A DNA stretch of 64,000 nucleotides from Bacteroidota bacterium (GTDB lineage Bacteria; Bacteroidota; Bacteroidia; B-17B0; Aurantibacillaceae), in the NCBI GenBank assembly GCA_018267475.1, contig JAFDYI010000017.1:1-64000 (forward strand), in the 5' to 3' direction. The translations under genes and the position numbers were made by a program. Below the pieces are notes generated by a model. The model saw only the letters and a list, made by a program, of their open reading frames with translations, did not search any database and was not told the DNA's origin. Each line of letters starts with the position of its first letter. Within the stretch, counting starts at the first letter, position 1. Shown here in pieces: positions 42,301 through 49,844 of the stretch.

Positions 42301-45081
42301 CTTGTTTGTGCTCTGCGTGTTGTTCGTTATACCTTGTGTGTCCTTGTTCGCGCTTTGCGCATTGGTAGTTGCCCCTTGTGTATTGTCGTTTGTTCTTTGT
42401 GTATTATTGCTAGCGCTTTGTGTGTTGTTAGTTACGCCTTGTGTATTATCGTTTGTGCTTTGTGTATTGTTAGTTGCACTTTGTGTGTTATTGCTAGCGT
42501 TTTGTGTGTTGTTAGTTACGCCTTGTGTATTATCGTTTGTTCTTTGTGTATTGTTAGTTGCACTTTGTGTGTTATTGATAGCGTTTTGCGTGTTGTTAGT
42601 TACACCCTGTGTACTACTACCGGTGCCTTGCGTATTGTTGTTTGCGCCTTTTGTATTGTTAGTCACACCCTGTGTATTACTACTCGCACCTCGCTCGTTG
42701 CTGGCATCATTTGGTTCTTTGTTCTCTAAAGCAGGAGTATTTACAATAGTCGCAGCGAAATCGGCTTGACTTTTTAAGTTTTCGGCTTCTTCTTGTAGAG
42801 AGGTTATTTTGTTTTTTATGTTTTCTAGCTCTTTTTGCTTATCCGCCAAATCGGTTTCTTGATCTTGCTTTTGAGTTTTTAAATTTTCTTGTAAATCTTT
42901 ATCTTTAGTTTCGTTTATCTGCTTTTCTAAATCTTTTATGCTGGTTGTTATATTGTCAACATCTTGTGTGGTTTGTTTCAAAGTGCTTTCAGTAGTTTTT
43001 AACTCTTGTTCTTTATTTTCAGCATCTTGCTTTATGCTTTCTAAAAGGGCGTTGCTATTACTTTTTTGTTTAGAAACTTCTTCTAACTGTTTTTGTAAGG
43101 CTTCTAATTTTGCTAGTGCTTTTGTGTTATTTTTTGTTTTTTCTGCTTCCTCTAATGCTTTCGCATATTGTAAATTTAATTCGGCTTCTTTTTGTTTGTT
43201 TTCGGCATCTATAGCCAATTGTTTCGCTATATTATTGGCAGTGGCTGCTTGCGCTGTATATAACGCGGCATCGTCTTTTGTAGCTTCGGCCTGAGCTTGC
43301 AGTTCTTGTTTTGCTTCGGGCGCCGTTTCGTTTTTTCCTTTTTCAAGCAGTTTTTTATATTCTTGTTCTTTTTGACGCGCCTGCTCTTGCTTGGAATTGG
43401 CGGCGGTATAGGCTGTTTTTGAATCTTGTTTTAAGCTATCTGCATTTTGTTGCAACTCTTTAGCATCATCATAAGCCATTTGCACCAACTCTTTATTGTT
43501 TACCGGTTTGTTATTTCCGATATTCTGCCCGTTGTTGGTTGCGCCTTGCCCGTTGTTGGTTGTATCTTGCCCGTTGTTAGTTGCACCTTGCCCGTTGTTG
43601 GTTATAGGTTGTGTAATATTATTTGTGCTTGTTCCAGCTGTGTTGCTTACCGGGTTGTTGGGATCTACACCAAAATCGGAAGCATTGACCGTCATCTTCG
43701 CTTTTTCTTCTATAAGGCTTATCATGTTTTGATAATCATCTTCCCCGTTTGCATCGAAGTAATTGGTGAATGTCAGTTTTTTATTATCGTATCCTAAATT
43801 TTGCTTATACGGTTTATAGGTATATGCCACCGGAATATTTACGCCTTCTGATTGCGTGGGCATATTAGGTGTTTCTACCGTAAAAATAAAACGACCGCCG
43901 TTAGGCAACTTTAGTAAATAGTTACCCTGCTCGTCTGCCGAAAAAATCCCTACGTTGTCGCCCGTTTCTATATTTTTTACACTAATTCTTGATTGCACGC
44001 TTTGGTTAGGTTCTTTTTTTAGTACGAAGCCTTTTATGTAAGCAAATTCGGCAGGACGTTTTTCGGTTAGTATTTTTAGCACATTTATTTTGCCCCAGGC
44101 ACTTTGGCGGTTGGTAGAAAAATACGCTATTTTTTCTAAAGAGTCGGTTACAAATAAAATATCATCGTTGGGTGAATTGATAGGGAACTCTAAGTTTATA
44201 GGCTCTTTCCATTTATCATTACTGGGGTCCCACTCGCTTTTAAAAAGATCGTAGCCCCCCATGCTGTTATGCCCCTTAGAGGAGAAATACAAAACTTTTC
44301 CGTTGGGGTGCAAAAATGGGTAGTCTTCATCAAATTCGGTATTTACGGGAGCCCCTATACTTTTAGGTTTAGCCCACTCGCCATTAGGAAGTTTTTTTAC
44401 TTCATAAATGTCTTTGTTGTCTCCGCTCCCGTAGCTGGCATAAAACAGCCGTTCGTTATTTTTCGGAAGGTATATAATGGATTTATCTTTCTTTTTTTTA
44501 TCGCTCGAGCTAACAAATTCATCGGGTTTTATTAGTAATTTTCCTCCTACGTTTTGTAAATCATAGCTACGGAAATAATCGCTTTGTTTTAATTCTTTAT
44601 TTTCCAACACTACCAATTCCGACAAATTAGATAGTAAACGTTTTCCGTTTTTGCATGCCTGTATTTCTCTATCTACCTGCATCTTTTTTATCATAGTAGC
44701 AGAGGCTATATCTTTGTAATCGGTATAGTACTTTATTGCTTCGTCAAATCTGTAGTTAATATGGTATGCTTTTGCCAGATAAAAAAGCGCTTCTTTTTCA
44801 TTTTCTTTTGCTGTTTTTGCAGATAGTTGCAGATAAGGCAAACACTTTTTTTTGTTTTCATTATTGTATAAATAACAAACCCCTAAACGGTAATTGTATA
44901 TGGGGTCTCGTGGGTAGTTGGCTACCAGTTGCCCATACAGCTTGCCACCGGTATCGTAATCTTCTTCTTCAAAAGATTTTTCAGCTTGTTTTTTTAAATC
45001 CGTTTCGTTTTTATATTGAGAAAATCCTGCCTGAACAGTTAAAAACAAAATAAATACTATAACCGCTTTGCTGCGAAACAT
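39391..45081 (-). CDS. Giant exported protein: TPR/PD40 front, Asn-Thr-Gln heptad repeats, duplicated helical modules and three SPOR domains
   Basis: The product has 1896 residues from ATG 45081. The upstream in-frame codon at 45111 lies inside the promoter. After a signal peptide (VIVFILFLTVQAGFSQ) come TPR-like helices (about 20-180), PD40 repeats (about 190-350) and a carboxypeptidase-regulatory-like fold (about 350-430). A coiled coil fills about 535-780. Heptad repeats of the form NNTQxxx alternate with two near-identical helical modules (heptads about 800-948, module 949-1104, heptads 1105-1258, module 1259-1414, heptads to about 1497). Three SPOR-type domains (starting near 1528, 1658 and 1808; VFRVQIGAFKN, LTVQIGVFTS, TFKVQIGAYRK) end the protein and would bind peptidoglycan. 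The front half resembles the PorE-like protein encoded next to it. Confidence 0.85.
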   Translation of the reverse strand: MFRSKAVIVFILFLTVQAGFSQYKNETDLKKQAEKSFEEEDYDTGGKLYGQLVANYPRDPIYNYRLGVCYLYNNENKKKCLPYLQLSAKTAKENEKEALFYLAKAYHINYRFDEAIKYYTDYKDIASATMIKKMQVDREIQACKNGKRLLSNLSELVVLENKELKQSDYFRSYDLQNVGGKLLIKPDEFVSSSDKKKKDKSIIYLPKNNERLFYASYGSGDNKDIYEVKKLPNGEWAKPKSIGAPVNTEFDEDYPFLHPNGKVLYFSSKGHNSMGGYDLFKSEWDPSNDKWKEPINLEFPINSPNDDILFVTDSLEKIAYFSTNRQSAWGKINVLKILTEKRPAEFAYIKGFVLKKEPNQSVQSRISVKNIETGDNVGIFSADEQGNYLLKLPNGGRFIFTVETPNMPTQSEGVNIPVAYTYKPYKQNLGYDNKKLTFTNYFDANGEDDYQNMISLIEEKAKMTVNASDFGVDPNNPVSNTAGTSTNNITQPITNNGQGATNNGQDTTNNGQGATNNGQNIGNNKPVNNKELVQMAYDDAKELQQNADSLKQDSKTAYTAANSKQEQARQKEQEYKKLLEKGKNETAPEAKQELQAQAEATKDDAALYTAQAATANNIAKQLAIDAENKQKEAELNLQYAKALEEAEKTKNNTKALAKLEALQKQLEEVSKQKSNSNALLESIKQDAENKEQELKTTESTLKQTTQDVDNITTSIKDLEKQINETKDKDLQENLKTQKQDQETDLADKQKELENIKNKITSLQEEAENLKSQADFAATIVNTPALENKEPNDASNERGASSNTQGVTNNTKGANNNTQGTGSSTQGVTNNTQNAINNTQSATNNTQRTNDNTQGVTNNTQNASNNTQSATNNTQSTNDNTQGVTNNTQSASNNTQRTNDNTQGATTNAQSANKDTQGITNNTQSTNKDTQGVTNNTQGTDNNTQDASNNKQQQAIDEQLQQADAITTQAKELRTQAKNLTGTEKQNAFNKISGLEQQATQLRYAATKQQLNMDNQFFVDNNKKINSLAANSNQGIQAKQLANEAATLNKEAQQLREEAEANGSMASKVGGLSNADEKQKEALAKQEQALKLLGETAAQNAINNTSNTSNNDTQDTSNNTQSVTNNTQSTNNNKRGAGNNTQGINTNTQSANNDTQGAGNNTQGVTNNTQNASNNTQSVTNNTQSTNDNTQGLTNNTQNASNNTQSATNNTQRTNDNTQGATTNAQSANKDTQDTGSNTQGITNNTQGTDNNTQGASNNKQQQAIDEQLQQADAITTQAKELRTQAKNLTGTEKQNTFNKISGLEQQATQLRYTATKQQLNMDNQFFVDNNKKINSLAANSNKGTQAKQLANEAATLNKEAQQLREEAEANGSMASKVGGLSNADEKQKEALAKQEQALKLLGETAAQNAINNTSNTNNNDTQDASNNTQNVTNNAENTTNNAQSTNNNKQGVGNNTQGANNNTQSANRDTQGTDNSTQGITTNAENATNNAQSKASSDAIKYLGTKGFEIENNNAYSAKKPIPINEKMPDGLVFRVQIGAFKNPIPTDAFRGLTPIGGETTPQGFIRYQAGMFDKYTSANAVKNDLRKLGYQDAFVVAYLNGKRIDLAAALANTPQNERVADATSSSAGITENSNIPTNTQIAESVQPVQTSALNTMNGLLLTVQIGVFTSNVSSAQLRHLKPIYREQLPNGNYRYTAGIYNNLDKVKTDRVKVNALGISDAFVSAYHNGIRIKTTEAIDKINNDKNIQFPKENPIVFPNENNIINTPINTPKETNNALPNNIQPFSNNATDPTPTAENGVKTDETGITFKVQIGAYRKQVPQDVADTWLQVKTWSIKNNLVNDLYLYTVGSFSEARFAQKLKEEIVALGIKDAFVTVFKDGKKLYGAEAQQYFNR
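40804..41362 (-). repeat. Second copy (C-terminal side) of a 927-bp-spaced internal duplication
   Basis: About 560 bp here are nearly identical to 41731-42289, with only scattered substitutions and no length change. The offset is exactly 927 bp (309 codons) at several anchors, such as the segments starting at 40871 and 41798, and at 41281 and 42208. Confidence 0.92.
41731..42289 (-). repeat. First copy (N-terminal side) of the 927-bp-spaced internal duplication
   Basis: This copy is the partner of 40804-41362. Each encodes the same helical module of about 155 residues (IDEQLQQADAITTQAKELR through LKLLGETAAQNAINNTSNT) flanked by heptad repeats. Confidence 0.92.
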
Positions 45082-45108
45082 AAAAAAGGCAATATGACTT
45101 TTACCAAC

Positions 45109-45116
45109 CAAAGGTA
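45109..45116 (-). promoter_or_regulatory. TACCTTTG -7 element for the giant SPOR protein-OmpA operon
   Basis: This exact TAnnTTTG match lies 27 nt before the ATG at 45081. The plus-strand text CAAAGGTACTACTTAT (45109-45124) recurs identically at 46696-46711, in front of another minus-strand gene. Confidence 0.65.
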
Positions 45117-45263
45117 CTACTTATAGTTTATAACGCGAGTTACACATTATTTTAATAGCATTTTTTGTGCCAAACCCCAACTTTTAAGCCCTTTGCTGTT
45201 AATTGTATTTGCTACAAAAGGGGCTGCTCTAATGTGTTTTTTCCGAATTTTGTGCCTATCTCT

Positions 45264-45941
45264 ATGAGGTTTTATGTTTTTATACTGTTTTTTACTACAA
45301 AAAGCTTTTGCCAAACGCAGAATGCGGATAGCTTACTACACGCCCTAAACGGAAAAAAAAGAATAGATGCCTGCTACAATTCCCGCAATGCTTTTATCAA
45401 TCACGGCTTGGTAGTTATGCAAAATGTGCGCTTGGGCGTTTCGTTTGATAAAAAAATTTCGTTAGGATTGAGTTATTCGTGGCTTACAACAAAAATTACC
45501 GACACGAAAACTTTTTACGATGACAACATTAATAATAAGGTGTCCGTACCACGCCGCCTTTCATTATATTACGTAGGATTATATGCAGAATATACGTATT
45601 TCACCTCTCGCCGTTGGAAATTTAGCATACCGATGCAGTTTGGTATTGGAAAAATAGCGTATAACTATACTTACAACCACCAATCTTTTTCTGATAATCA
45701 AGGTTATTGTTTTGTGTACGAGCCCGAGGTAGATGTTCGCTTTAAGATATGGAGATGGGTAGGATTAGAGGCCGATGTGGGCTATCGCATTTTTATTCAA
45801 AAAGACCCATTGGCAAAAAAAACGTTCAACTCTCCCTTGTTTTCTTTTGGGGTATTTGTTTCTTGGGACGAAGTGGCGCTGCTCTTATTTCCAAAAAACG
45901 CATGGATTCAAAAAAAGTTCGCCCCCAGCGATTGGGATTGA
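45264..45941 (+). CDS. Outer-membrane beta-barrel-like protein of unknown function
   Basis: The ATG at 45264 is chosen over the upstream 45165 because it places a signal peptide (MRFYVFILFFTTKSFCQ) at the N-terminus, giving 225 residues. The rest shows alternating amphipathic strands (VRLGVSFDKKISLGLSYSWL, LYYVGLYAEYTYF, GLEADVGYRIFI) typical of a small outer-membrane barrel. A GAATTTTG 11 nt upstream is a weak -7 candidate. Its last 34 bp overlap the end of the convergent gene 45908-46666. No named family is recognised. Confidence 0.75.
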   Translation: MRFYVFILFFTTKSFCQTQNADSLLHALNGKKRIDACYNSRNAFINHGLVVMQNVRLGVSFDKKISLGLSYSWLTTKITDTKTFYDDNINNKVSVPRRLSLYYVGLYAEYTYFTSRRWKFSIPMQFGIGKIAYNYTYNHQSFSDNQGYCFVYEPEVDVRFKIWRWVGLEADVGYRIFIQKDPLAKKTFNSPLFSFGVFVSWDEVALLLFPKNAWIQKKFAPSDWD

Positions 45942-46666
45942 GGGCTAAAAGGCTTTTTGTACCAATTGTTGGCCGAAAAAGTAAAATGAGCAGCCATTAA
46001 AAAAAAAGTAGCCAAGCCGCATTGCAAAATAAACAGATGAAGCCAAGCTGCGGCCCTATACATACTAAAATAACCTGCTCGCATATCGGTAGAAATAATT
46101 TTGTTAGGTAACAAAGCGGTTTCTAAAAGCGATAAAACAACAAAGCAAGCCAGTAGGGTTTCAAAGTTGCGGGCGGGCAAGCAGCGCAACAGCCTGTCGT
46201 TATGGTAGGGGGTGCCCCAGCTGTGCACTAAATAATAGTTTCCGTGCCATGTTTCGGCGAAAAATAGCGCTTGTTGCCGGCTCTCTTTTTTTGTAAAAAA
46301 ATGCTCGGACGATAAAATTTTAAAGTGCGTACTTGTTTTCCTGTACCGCGTATTTAAGTCTTGTATTTTTAAGTGGACTTCATAAGGAATTTCTCCTTTA
46401 TACGTAGTTGCCGGCAAAAAACGAAACCGATATTTAATGCATGTTTTTTTTATCTGTTCTTGCGTAAAAAGACCTTGTTCCGGCATCTCGTCGTCATCAA
46501 AAAACTCAAAAGAGGTGTTGTATTGTTTTAAGTTTTCCAATACATTTTTTTTGTGAAAACGGTTGTTCAAAAACAAACGTTTAACATCATTAAGTAAGGC
46601 TTCTTCGTGCGGAGTGTTGCTTTTTTCTTGCAATAGCGCAGTTTCTATGCTAATGGTTTTAGGCAT
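45908..46666 (-). CDS. Uncharacterised protein with two C-terminal membrane helices
   Basis: I do not recognise a family. The 252-residue protein has a charged, probably cytosolic N-terminal half (about 1-160) and then two hydrophobic segments (LLACFVVLSLLETALL and AAWLHLFILQCGLATFFLMA). No signal peptide or catalytic motif is seen. It converges with the barrel-protein gene and overlaps it by 34 bp, so its last 11 codons are antisense to that gene. A good -7 element lies 29 nt upstream. Confidence 0.7.
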   Translation of the reverse strand: MPKTISIETALLQEKSNTPHEEALLNDVKRLFLNNRFHKKNVLENLKQYNTSFEFFDDDEMPEQGLFTQEQIKKTCIKYRFRFLPATTYKGEIPYEVHLKIQDLNTRYRKTSTHFKILSSEHFFTKKESRQQALFFAETWHGNYYLVHSWGTPYHNDRLLRCLPARNFETLLACFVVLSLLETALLPNKIISTDMRAGYFSMYRAAAWLHLFILQCGLATFFLMAAHFTFSANNWYKKPFSPQSQSLGANFF

Positions 46667-46695
46667 GGCTCTACACCGTTATACGGTTGTGCTTG

Positions 46696-46703
46696 CAAAG
46701 GTA
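46696..46703 (-). promoter_or_regulatory. TACCTTTG -7 element for the gene 45908-46666
   Basis: This exact TAnnTTTG match on the minus strand is 29 nt before the ATG. The 16 bp from 46696 are identical to the 16 bp from 45109. Confidence 0.6.
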
Positions 46704-46772
46704 CTACTTATTAACCGAATCAAAAAAAGAACGGTTTTGACAGATACCTGCGCGCAGCTATGTTACAAATAG

Positions 46773-46780
46773 TATCTTTG
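46773..46780 (+). promoter_or_regulatory. TATCTTTG -7 element for the aspartate kinase operon
   Basis: This exact consensus ends 7 nt before the ATG at 46788, so the mRNA leader is at most a few nucleotides. Confidence 0.7.
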
Positions 46781-46787
46781 TCGGGCT

Positions 46788-48059
46788 ATGTTAAAAGTTT
46801 TTAAATTTGGAGGGGCTTCCGTAAAAAATGCCGATGCAGTGCGCAATGTAGCATCGGTGCTAGCCTTATTTCCACACGATGAGTTGGTGCTGGTGGTATC
46901 TGCTATGGATAAAACTACTAATAAATTAGAGGCTTTGGCAGATGCTTTTTTTCACCGAAAAGAAAGCACACTATCTATTTATCACGAACTTAAGCAGTTT
47001 CATTTTGATGTGATACACCATTTATTTCCCAACAAACAAGATGCTATTTATACTGAATTGGAAAATGATTTTGTAGAACTACTTTGGGCTATTGAAGATG
47101 AGCCTGCTTCTTTGTATTGTTTTCACTACGACCAAATTGTGAGTATGGGTGAAGTGTTTTCTTCGCGTATTGTAGCAGCTTATCTACGCAACGCGCTGAA
47201 GGTATGTTGTTGGGTAGATGCTAGAGGTATTATTCAAACAGATAACACGTACCAAGAAGGGATTATAGATTTTGAACGTACCCAGCAAGCAGCACAAAAA
47301 GAAATAGTGCCGCTGCTGAAAAAAAACCGAATGGTACTTACACAAGGTTTTATAGGAGGAACCAGCGAAAACTACACGACCACCCTAGGTAGAGAGGGTT
47401 CTGACTATACTGCCGCCGTGCTGGCCTACAGCTTAAATGCCGAAAGCGTAACGATATGGAAAGATGTGCCCGGGGTACTTAACGCCGACCCAAAATGGTT
47501 TCACCCTACACAAAAAATAGATGAGCTTACCTACCAAGACGCCATTGAGCTGGCCTACTACGGTGCTACCGTTATACACCCAAAAACGATAAAGCCTTTG
47601 CAAAACAAAGAAATCCCGCTGTATGTAAAGTCATTTGTAAGCCCTTCGGAGCCCGGAACCATCATAAAAAATACCAACAAACAGCTTCCTGTAGCCTCTT
47701 TTATTTTTAAAGTAAATCAGTTGCTTATCACGCTTTCTCCAAAAGATTTTTCGTTTATTGCCGAAGAAAATTTAAGTAAAATTTTTTCTCTATTTCATCA
47801 GCATAGAGCAAAAATACACACGATGCAACTATCAGCTATCAGTTTTTCGGTATGTACCGATAATGATGCACAAAAAATTCCCGCCCTCTTAGCTGACTTG
47901 CAAAAAGAATATAAAGTGTGGTATAATCAAAATGTAGAATTGGTTACGATTCGATATTACAACCAAAGTACGATAGACCGCGTATGTGTGGGAAAAGAAA
48001 TTTTGTTAGAACAAAAAAGCCGATATACCGTGCAGCTGGTAGTACGAAACACAAAATAA
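46788..48059 (+). CDS. lysC: Monofunctional aspartate kinase
   Basis: This 423-residue enzyme phosphorylates aspartate, the first step to lysine, threonine and methionine. The N-terminal kinase domain has KVFKFGGASVKNADAV, LVVSAMDKTTNKLE, GFIGGTSENYTTTLGREGSDYTAA and VPGVLNADPKWF. The C-terminal region (about 300-420) has the size for ACT-type regulatory domains but is divergent. No homoserine dehydrogenase domain is fused. It is followed by a DUF4286 gene (9-bp gap) and rsmA, which probably share its promoter. Confidence 0.92.
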   Translation: MLKVFKFGGASVKNADAVRNVASVLALFPHDELVLVVSAMDKTTNKLEALADAFFHRKESTLSIYHELKQFHFDVIHHLFPNKQDAIYTELENDFVELLWAIEDEPASLYCFHYDQIVSMGEVFSSRIVAAYLRNALKVCCWVDARGIIQTDNTYQEGIIDFERTQQAAQKEIVPLLKKNRMVLTQGFIGGTSENYTTTLGREGSDYTAAVLAYSLNAESVTIWKDVPGVLNADPKWFHPTQKIDELTYQDAIELAYYGATVIHPKTIKPLQNKEIPLYVKSFVSPSEPGTIIKNTNKQLPVASFIFKVNQLLITLSPKDFSFIAEENLSKIFSLFHQHRAKIHTMQLSAISFSVCTDNDAQKIPALLADLQKEYKVWYNQNVELVTIRYYNQSTIDRVCVGKEILLEQKSRYTVQLVVRNTK

Positions 48060-48068
48060 AACCAAATT

Positions 48069-48368
48069 ATGTACCTATATAACGTAACCATAAATGTAGA
48101 AAATAGCATTCACGACCAATGGCTGGTATGGATGCAAACCGAGCACATACCCGAAGTAATGCAAACGGGCTGCTTTATAGAGAACCGCATACTGAAAGTA
48201 TTAAACGTAGAAGATGAGGGCACAACCTATTCTATACAATATACTTTTTTAAGCATGAGTAATATAAATGAATATCAAGAAAAATATGCAAAATCTCTCC
48301 AACAAAAAACACAGCAAAAGTTTGAAGGGAGATTAGTAGCGTTTCGTACTTTGTTACAGATAATATAA
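48069..48368 (+). CDS. DUF4286 family protein
   Basis: This 99-residue protein of the small DUF4286 family is common in Bacteroidota. It has a ferredoxin-like alpha/beta pattern (YLYNVTINVENSIHDQWLVWMQTEHIPEVM, FIENRILKVL, TYSIQYTFLSMSNINEYQ). Function is unknown. It lies next to rsmA and shares one base with that gene's ATG. Confidence 0.88.
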   Translation: MYLYNVTINVENSIHDQWLVWMQTEHIPEVMQTGCFIENRILKVLNVEDEGTTYSIQYTFLSMSNINEYQEKYAKSLQQKTQQKFEGRLVAFRTLLQII

Positions 48369-49129
48369 TGGAACCCGTAAAAGCAAAAAAACACTTAGGA
48401 CAGCACTTTTTAAAAGACGAAGAGATTGCTCGACGTATTGTGCAGTCTTTGCAGAACAACGGATTACCCTTGTTAGAAATTGGGCCCGGCACGGGCGTAC
48501 TTACCAAGTACCTGATAGAAAAAGAATCTTTTATAGCACTGGATATTGATGAAGAGTCTATTTTGTATCTAAAAAAAACATTCCCACATCAAGAGCAGCA
48601 GATTAAGTATGGCGATTTTTTAGCGATAGATACAAAATCCTTATTTCCTGAAAAATTTTCTATCATTGGCAACTTTCCTTACAACATATCTTCTCAAATT
48701 ATGTTTAAGGTGTACGAACAACGCAACCAAGTAGAAGAGGTGGTGGGTATGTTTCAAAAAGAAGTGGCCGAGCGCATAGCTGAAAAAGAAGGAAAAAAAT
48801 CGTATGGTATTTTAAGTGTATTATTGCAGGCCTATTACGATATTGAATATCTGTTTACTGTAGAACCTCATGTTTTTGTGCCTCCCCCAAAAGTAAAATC
48901 AGCCGTTATACGATTAAAAAGAAATTCAACACAAAAAATAGATTGCGATGAAAAACTATTTAAAACGGTAGTAAAAGCCGCCTTTAACCAGAGAAGGAAA
49001 ATGCTCCGCAACAGCTTAAAATCGCTTGTAAAAGACGAACAGTTGTTTACGCATCGCTATTTTACGCTTCGTCCGGAACAACTTAGCGTAGCCGATTTTA
49101 TTACGCTTACAAAAATGATAGAGCGGTAG
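48368..49129 (+). CDS. rsmA: 16S rRNA (adenine-1518,1519-N6)-dimethyltransferase
   Basis: This 253-residue KsgA/RsmA enzyme dimethylates two adjacent adenosines near the 3' end of 16S rRNA. Motifs include KKHLGQHFLKDE at the N-terminus, the SAM motif LLEIGPGTGVLTKYL, and the catalytic NFPYNISSQIMFK (usual NLPYN with Phe for Leu). The C-terminal rRNA-contact domain contains FNQRRKMLRNSLK. The start overlaps the DUF4286 stop by one base (TAATG). Confidence 0.96.
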   Translation: MEPVKAKKHLGQHFLKDEEIARRIVQSLQNNGLPLLEIGPGTGVLTKYLIEKESFIALDIDEESILYLKKTFPHQEQQIKYGDFLAIDTKSLFPEKFSIIGNFPYNISSQIMFKVYEQRNQVEEVVGMFQKEVAERIAEKEGKKSYGILSVLLQAYYDIEYLFTVEPHVFVPPPKVKSAVIRLKRNSTQKIDCDEKLFKTVVKAAFNQRRKMLRNSLKSLVKDEQLFTHRYFTLRPEQLSVADFITLTKMIER

Positions 49130-49161
49130 GGTGCTTGCTTTTTTAGATGAAAAATATTTTG

Positions 49162-49169
49162 TATCTTTG
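49162..49169 (+). promoter_or_regulatory. TATCTTTG -7 element for the YdeI-family gene
   Basis: This exact consensus is 96 nt before the ATG at 49266, which leaves an unusually long leader for this genome (about 90 nt). Confidence 0.6.
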
Positions 49170-49183
49170 GTATGATGCTTGGG

Positions 49184-49237
49184 TTATCGTCTGTTGGTTT
49201 TCTGCCCAACTGTTAAGCAGCCAACCGTTGGCGATAA
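49184..49237 (+). promoter_or_regulatory. Nested inverted repeats in the leader of the YdeI-family gene
   Basis: Three nested complementary pairs can fold into one imperfect hairpin: TTATCG 49184-49189 with CGATAA 49232-49237, GTTGG 49193-49197 with CCAAC 49221-49225, and CTGC 49202-49205 with GCAG 49217-49220. The segment also contains the palindrome CCAAC-C-GTTGG. It lies between the promoter and the ATG, so it would be transcribed. Confidence 0.4.
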
Positions 49238-49265
49238 GCACATAGAGCGCTAAAAGGTACACTAT

Positions 49266-49844
49266 ATGACTAAAGAAAATACCATTCCGATAATAGAATT
49301 CAAAACGGGCGACATGTTTGAAGCTTGGCTCGTAGAGAATCACGCAAATTCAAAAGGGCTTTGGGTTAAAATATTTAAGAAAGATTCTGGAGAAAAGACG
49401 ATTAACTACGCAGAAGCTCTTGATACCGCTCTTTGCTATGGTTGGATAGATGGCCAAAAACAATCTTTTGACGGCAAAGCGTGGTTGCAAAAGTTTACCC
49501 CCAGGAGGGAAAAGAGCATTTGGTCTAAAGTAAACATGGGACACGTTAATAGATTAATAAGTGAAGGAAGAATGAGGCCAGCAGGTTTTAGAGCTGTTGA
49601 AAAAGCCAAAGCGGATGGTAATTGGGAAAAGGCATACGATTCTCAAAGTAAAATGACGATACCCGAAGACTTTTTAAAAGAACTTAGTAAAAATAAAAAA
49701 GCGGAAGCATTTTTTAAGACGCTCAACAAGGCCAATCTTTTTTCAATTAGTTTTCGGTTACAAACCGCAAAAAAACAAGAAACGAGAGAAAAACGGATGA
49801 CAGAAATTATTAAAAAATTGGCAAAAGGCGAAAAACTTCAATAA
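49266..49844 (+). CDS. YdeI/OmpD-associated family protein
   Basis: This 192-residue protein has the YdeI-type core (ALCYGWIDGQKQSFDGKAWLQKFTPRREKSIWSKVN, RMRPAGFRAVEKAKADG) and a basic C-terminal helix. Members are soluble, and their function is not settled. The gene stands alone with its own promoter and a long, potentially structured leader, and converges with the gene at 49895-50338. Confidence 0.88.
   Translation: MTKENTIPIIEFKTGDMFEAWLVENHANSKGLWVKIFKKDSGEKTINYAEALDTALCYGWIDGQKQSFDGKAWLQKFTPRREKSIWSKVNMGHVNRLISEGRMRPAGFRAVEKAKADGNWEKAYDSQSKMTIPEDFLKELSKNKKAEAFFKTLNKANLFSISFRLQTAKKQETREKRMTEIIKKLAKGEKLQ

Larger units (their letters stand above)
40590..42700 (-). repeat. 21-bp tandem repeats encoding Asn-Thr-Gln heptads
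   Basis: In-frame 21-bp units encode the pattern NNTQxxx (for example NNTQSAT, DNTQGVT, NNTQNAS). Reading by eye gives 21 units before the first helical module, about 21 between the modules and about 11 after the second. Parts show a higher-order 84-bp period of four heptads. A shorter related tract of NNGQxxx units lies at about 43500-43620. Confidence 0.9.

Noticed and set aside
40590-42700. Regular short repeats that could suggest a CRISPR array or a minisatellite
   Set aside because: Units are 21 bp, directly adjacent without unique spacers, and always in frame in a large coding sequence. No cas genes are near.
40541-42769. Long plus-strand reading frames rich in Leu, Val and Cys, looking like repetitive membrane proteins
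   Set aside because: They are the antisense image of the Asn/Thr/Gln heptad repeats in the real minus-strand gene. They lack promoters and starts of their own.
45165-45263. Upstream start for the barrel-protein gene at 45165
   Set aside because: It would bury the signal peptide behind 33 residues with four Cys. The ATG at 45264 gives a normal exported N-terminus.
49181-49237. GCCCAAC and GTTAAGC segments resembling integron attC core sites
   Set aside because: The spacing is far too short for an attC site, the right-hand partner does not fit the core consensus well, and no integrase or cassette-like array is present.
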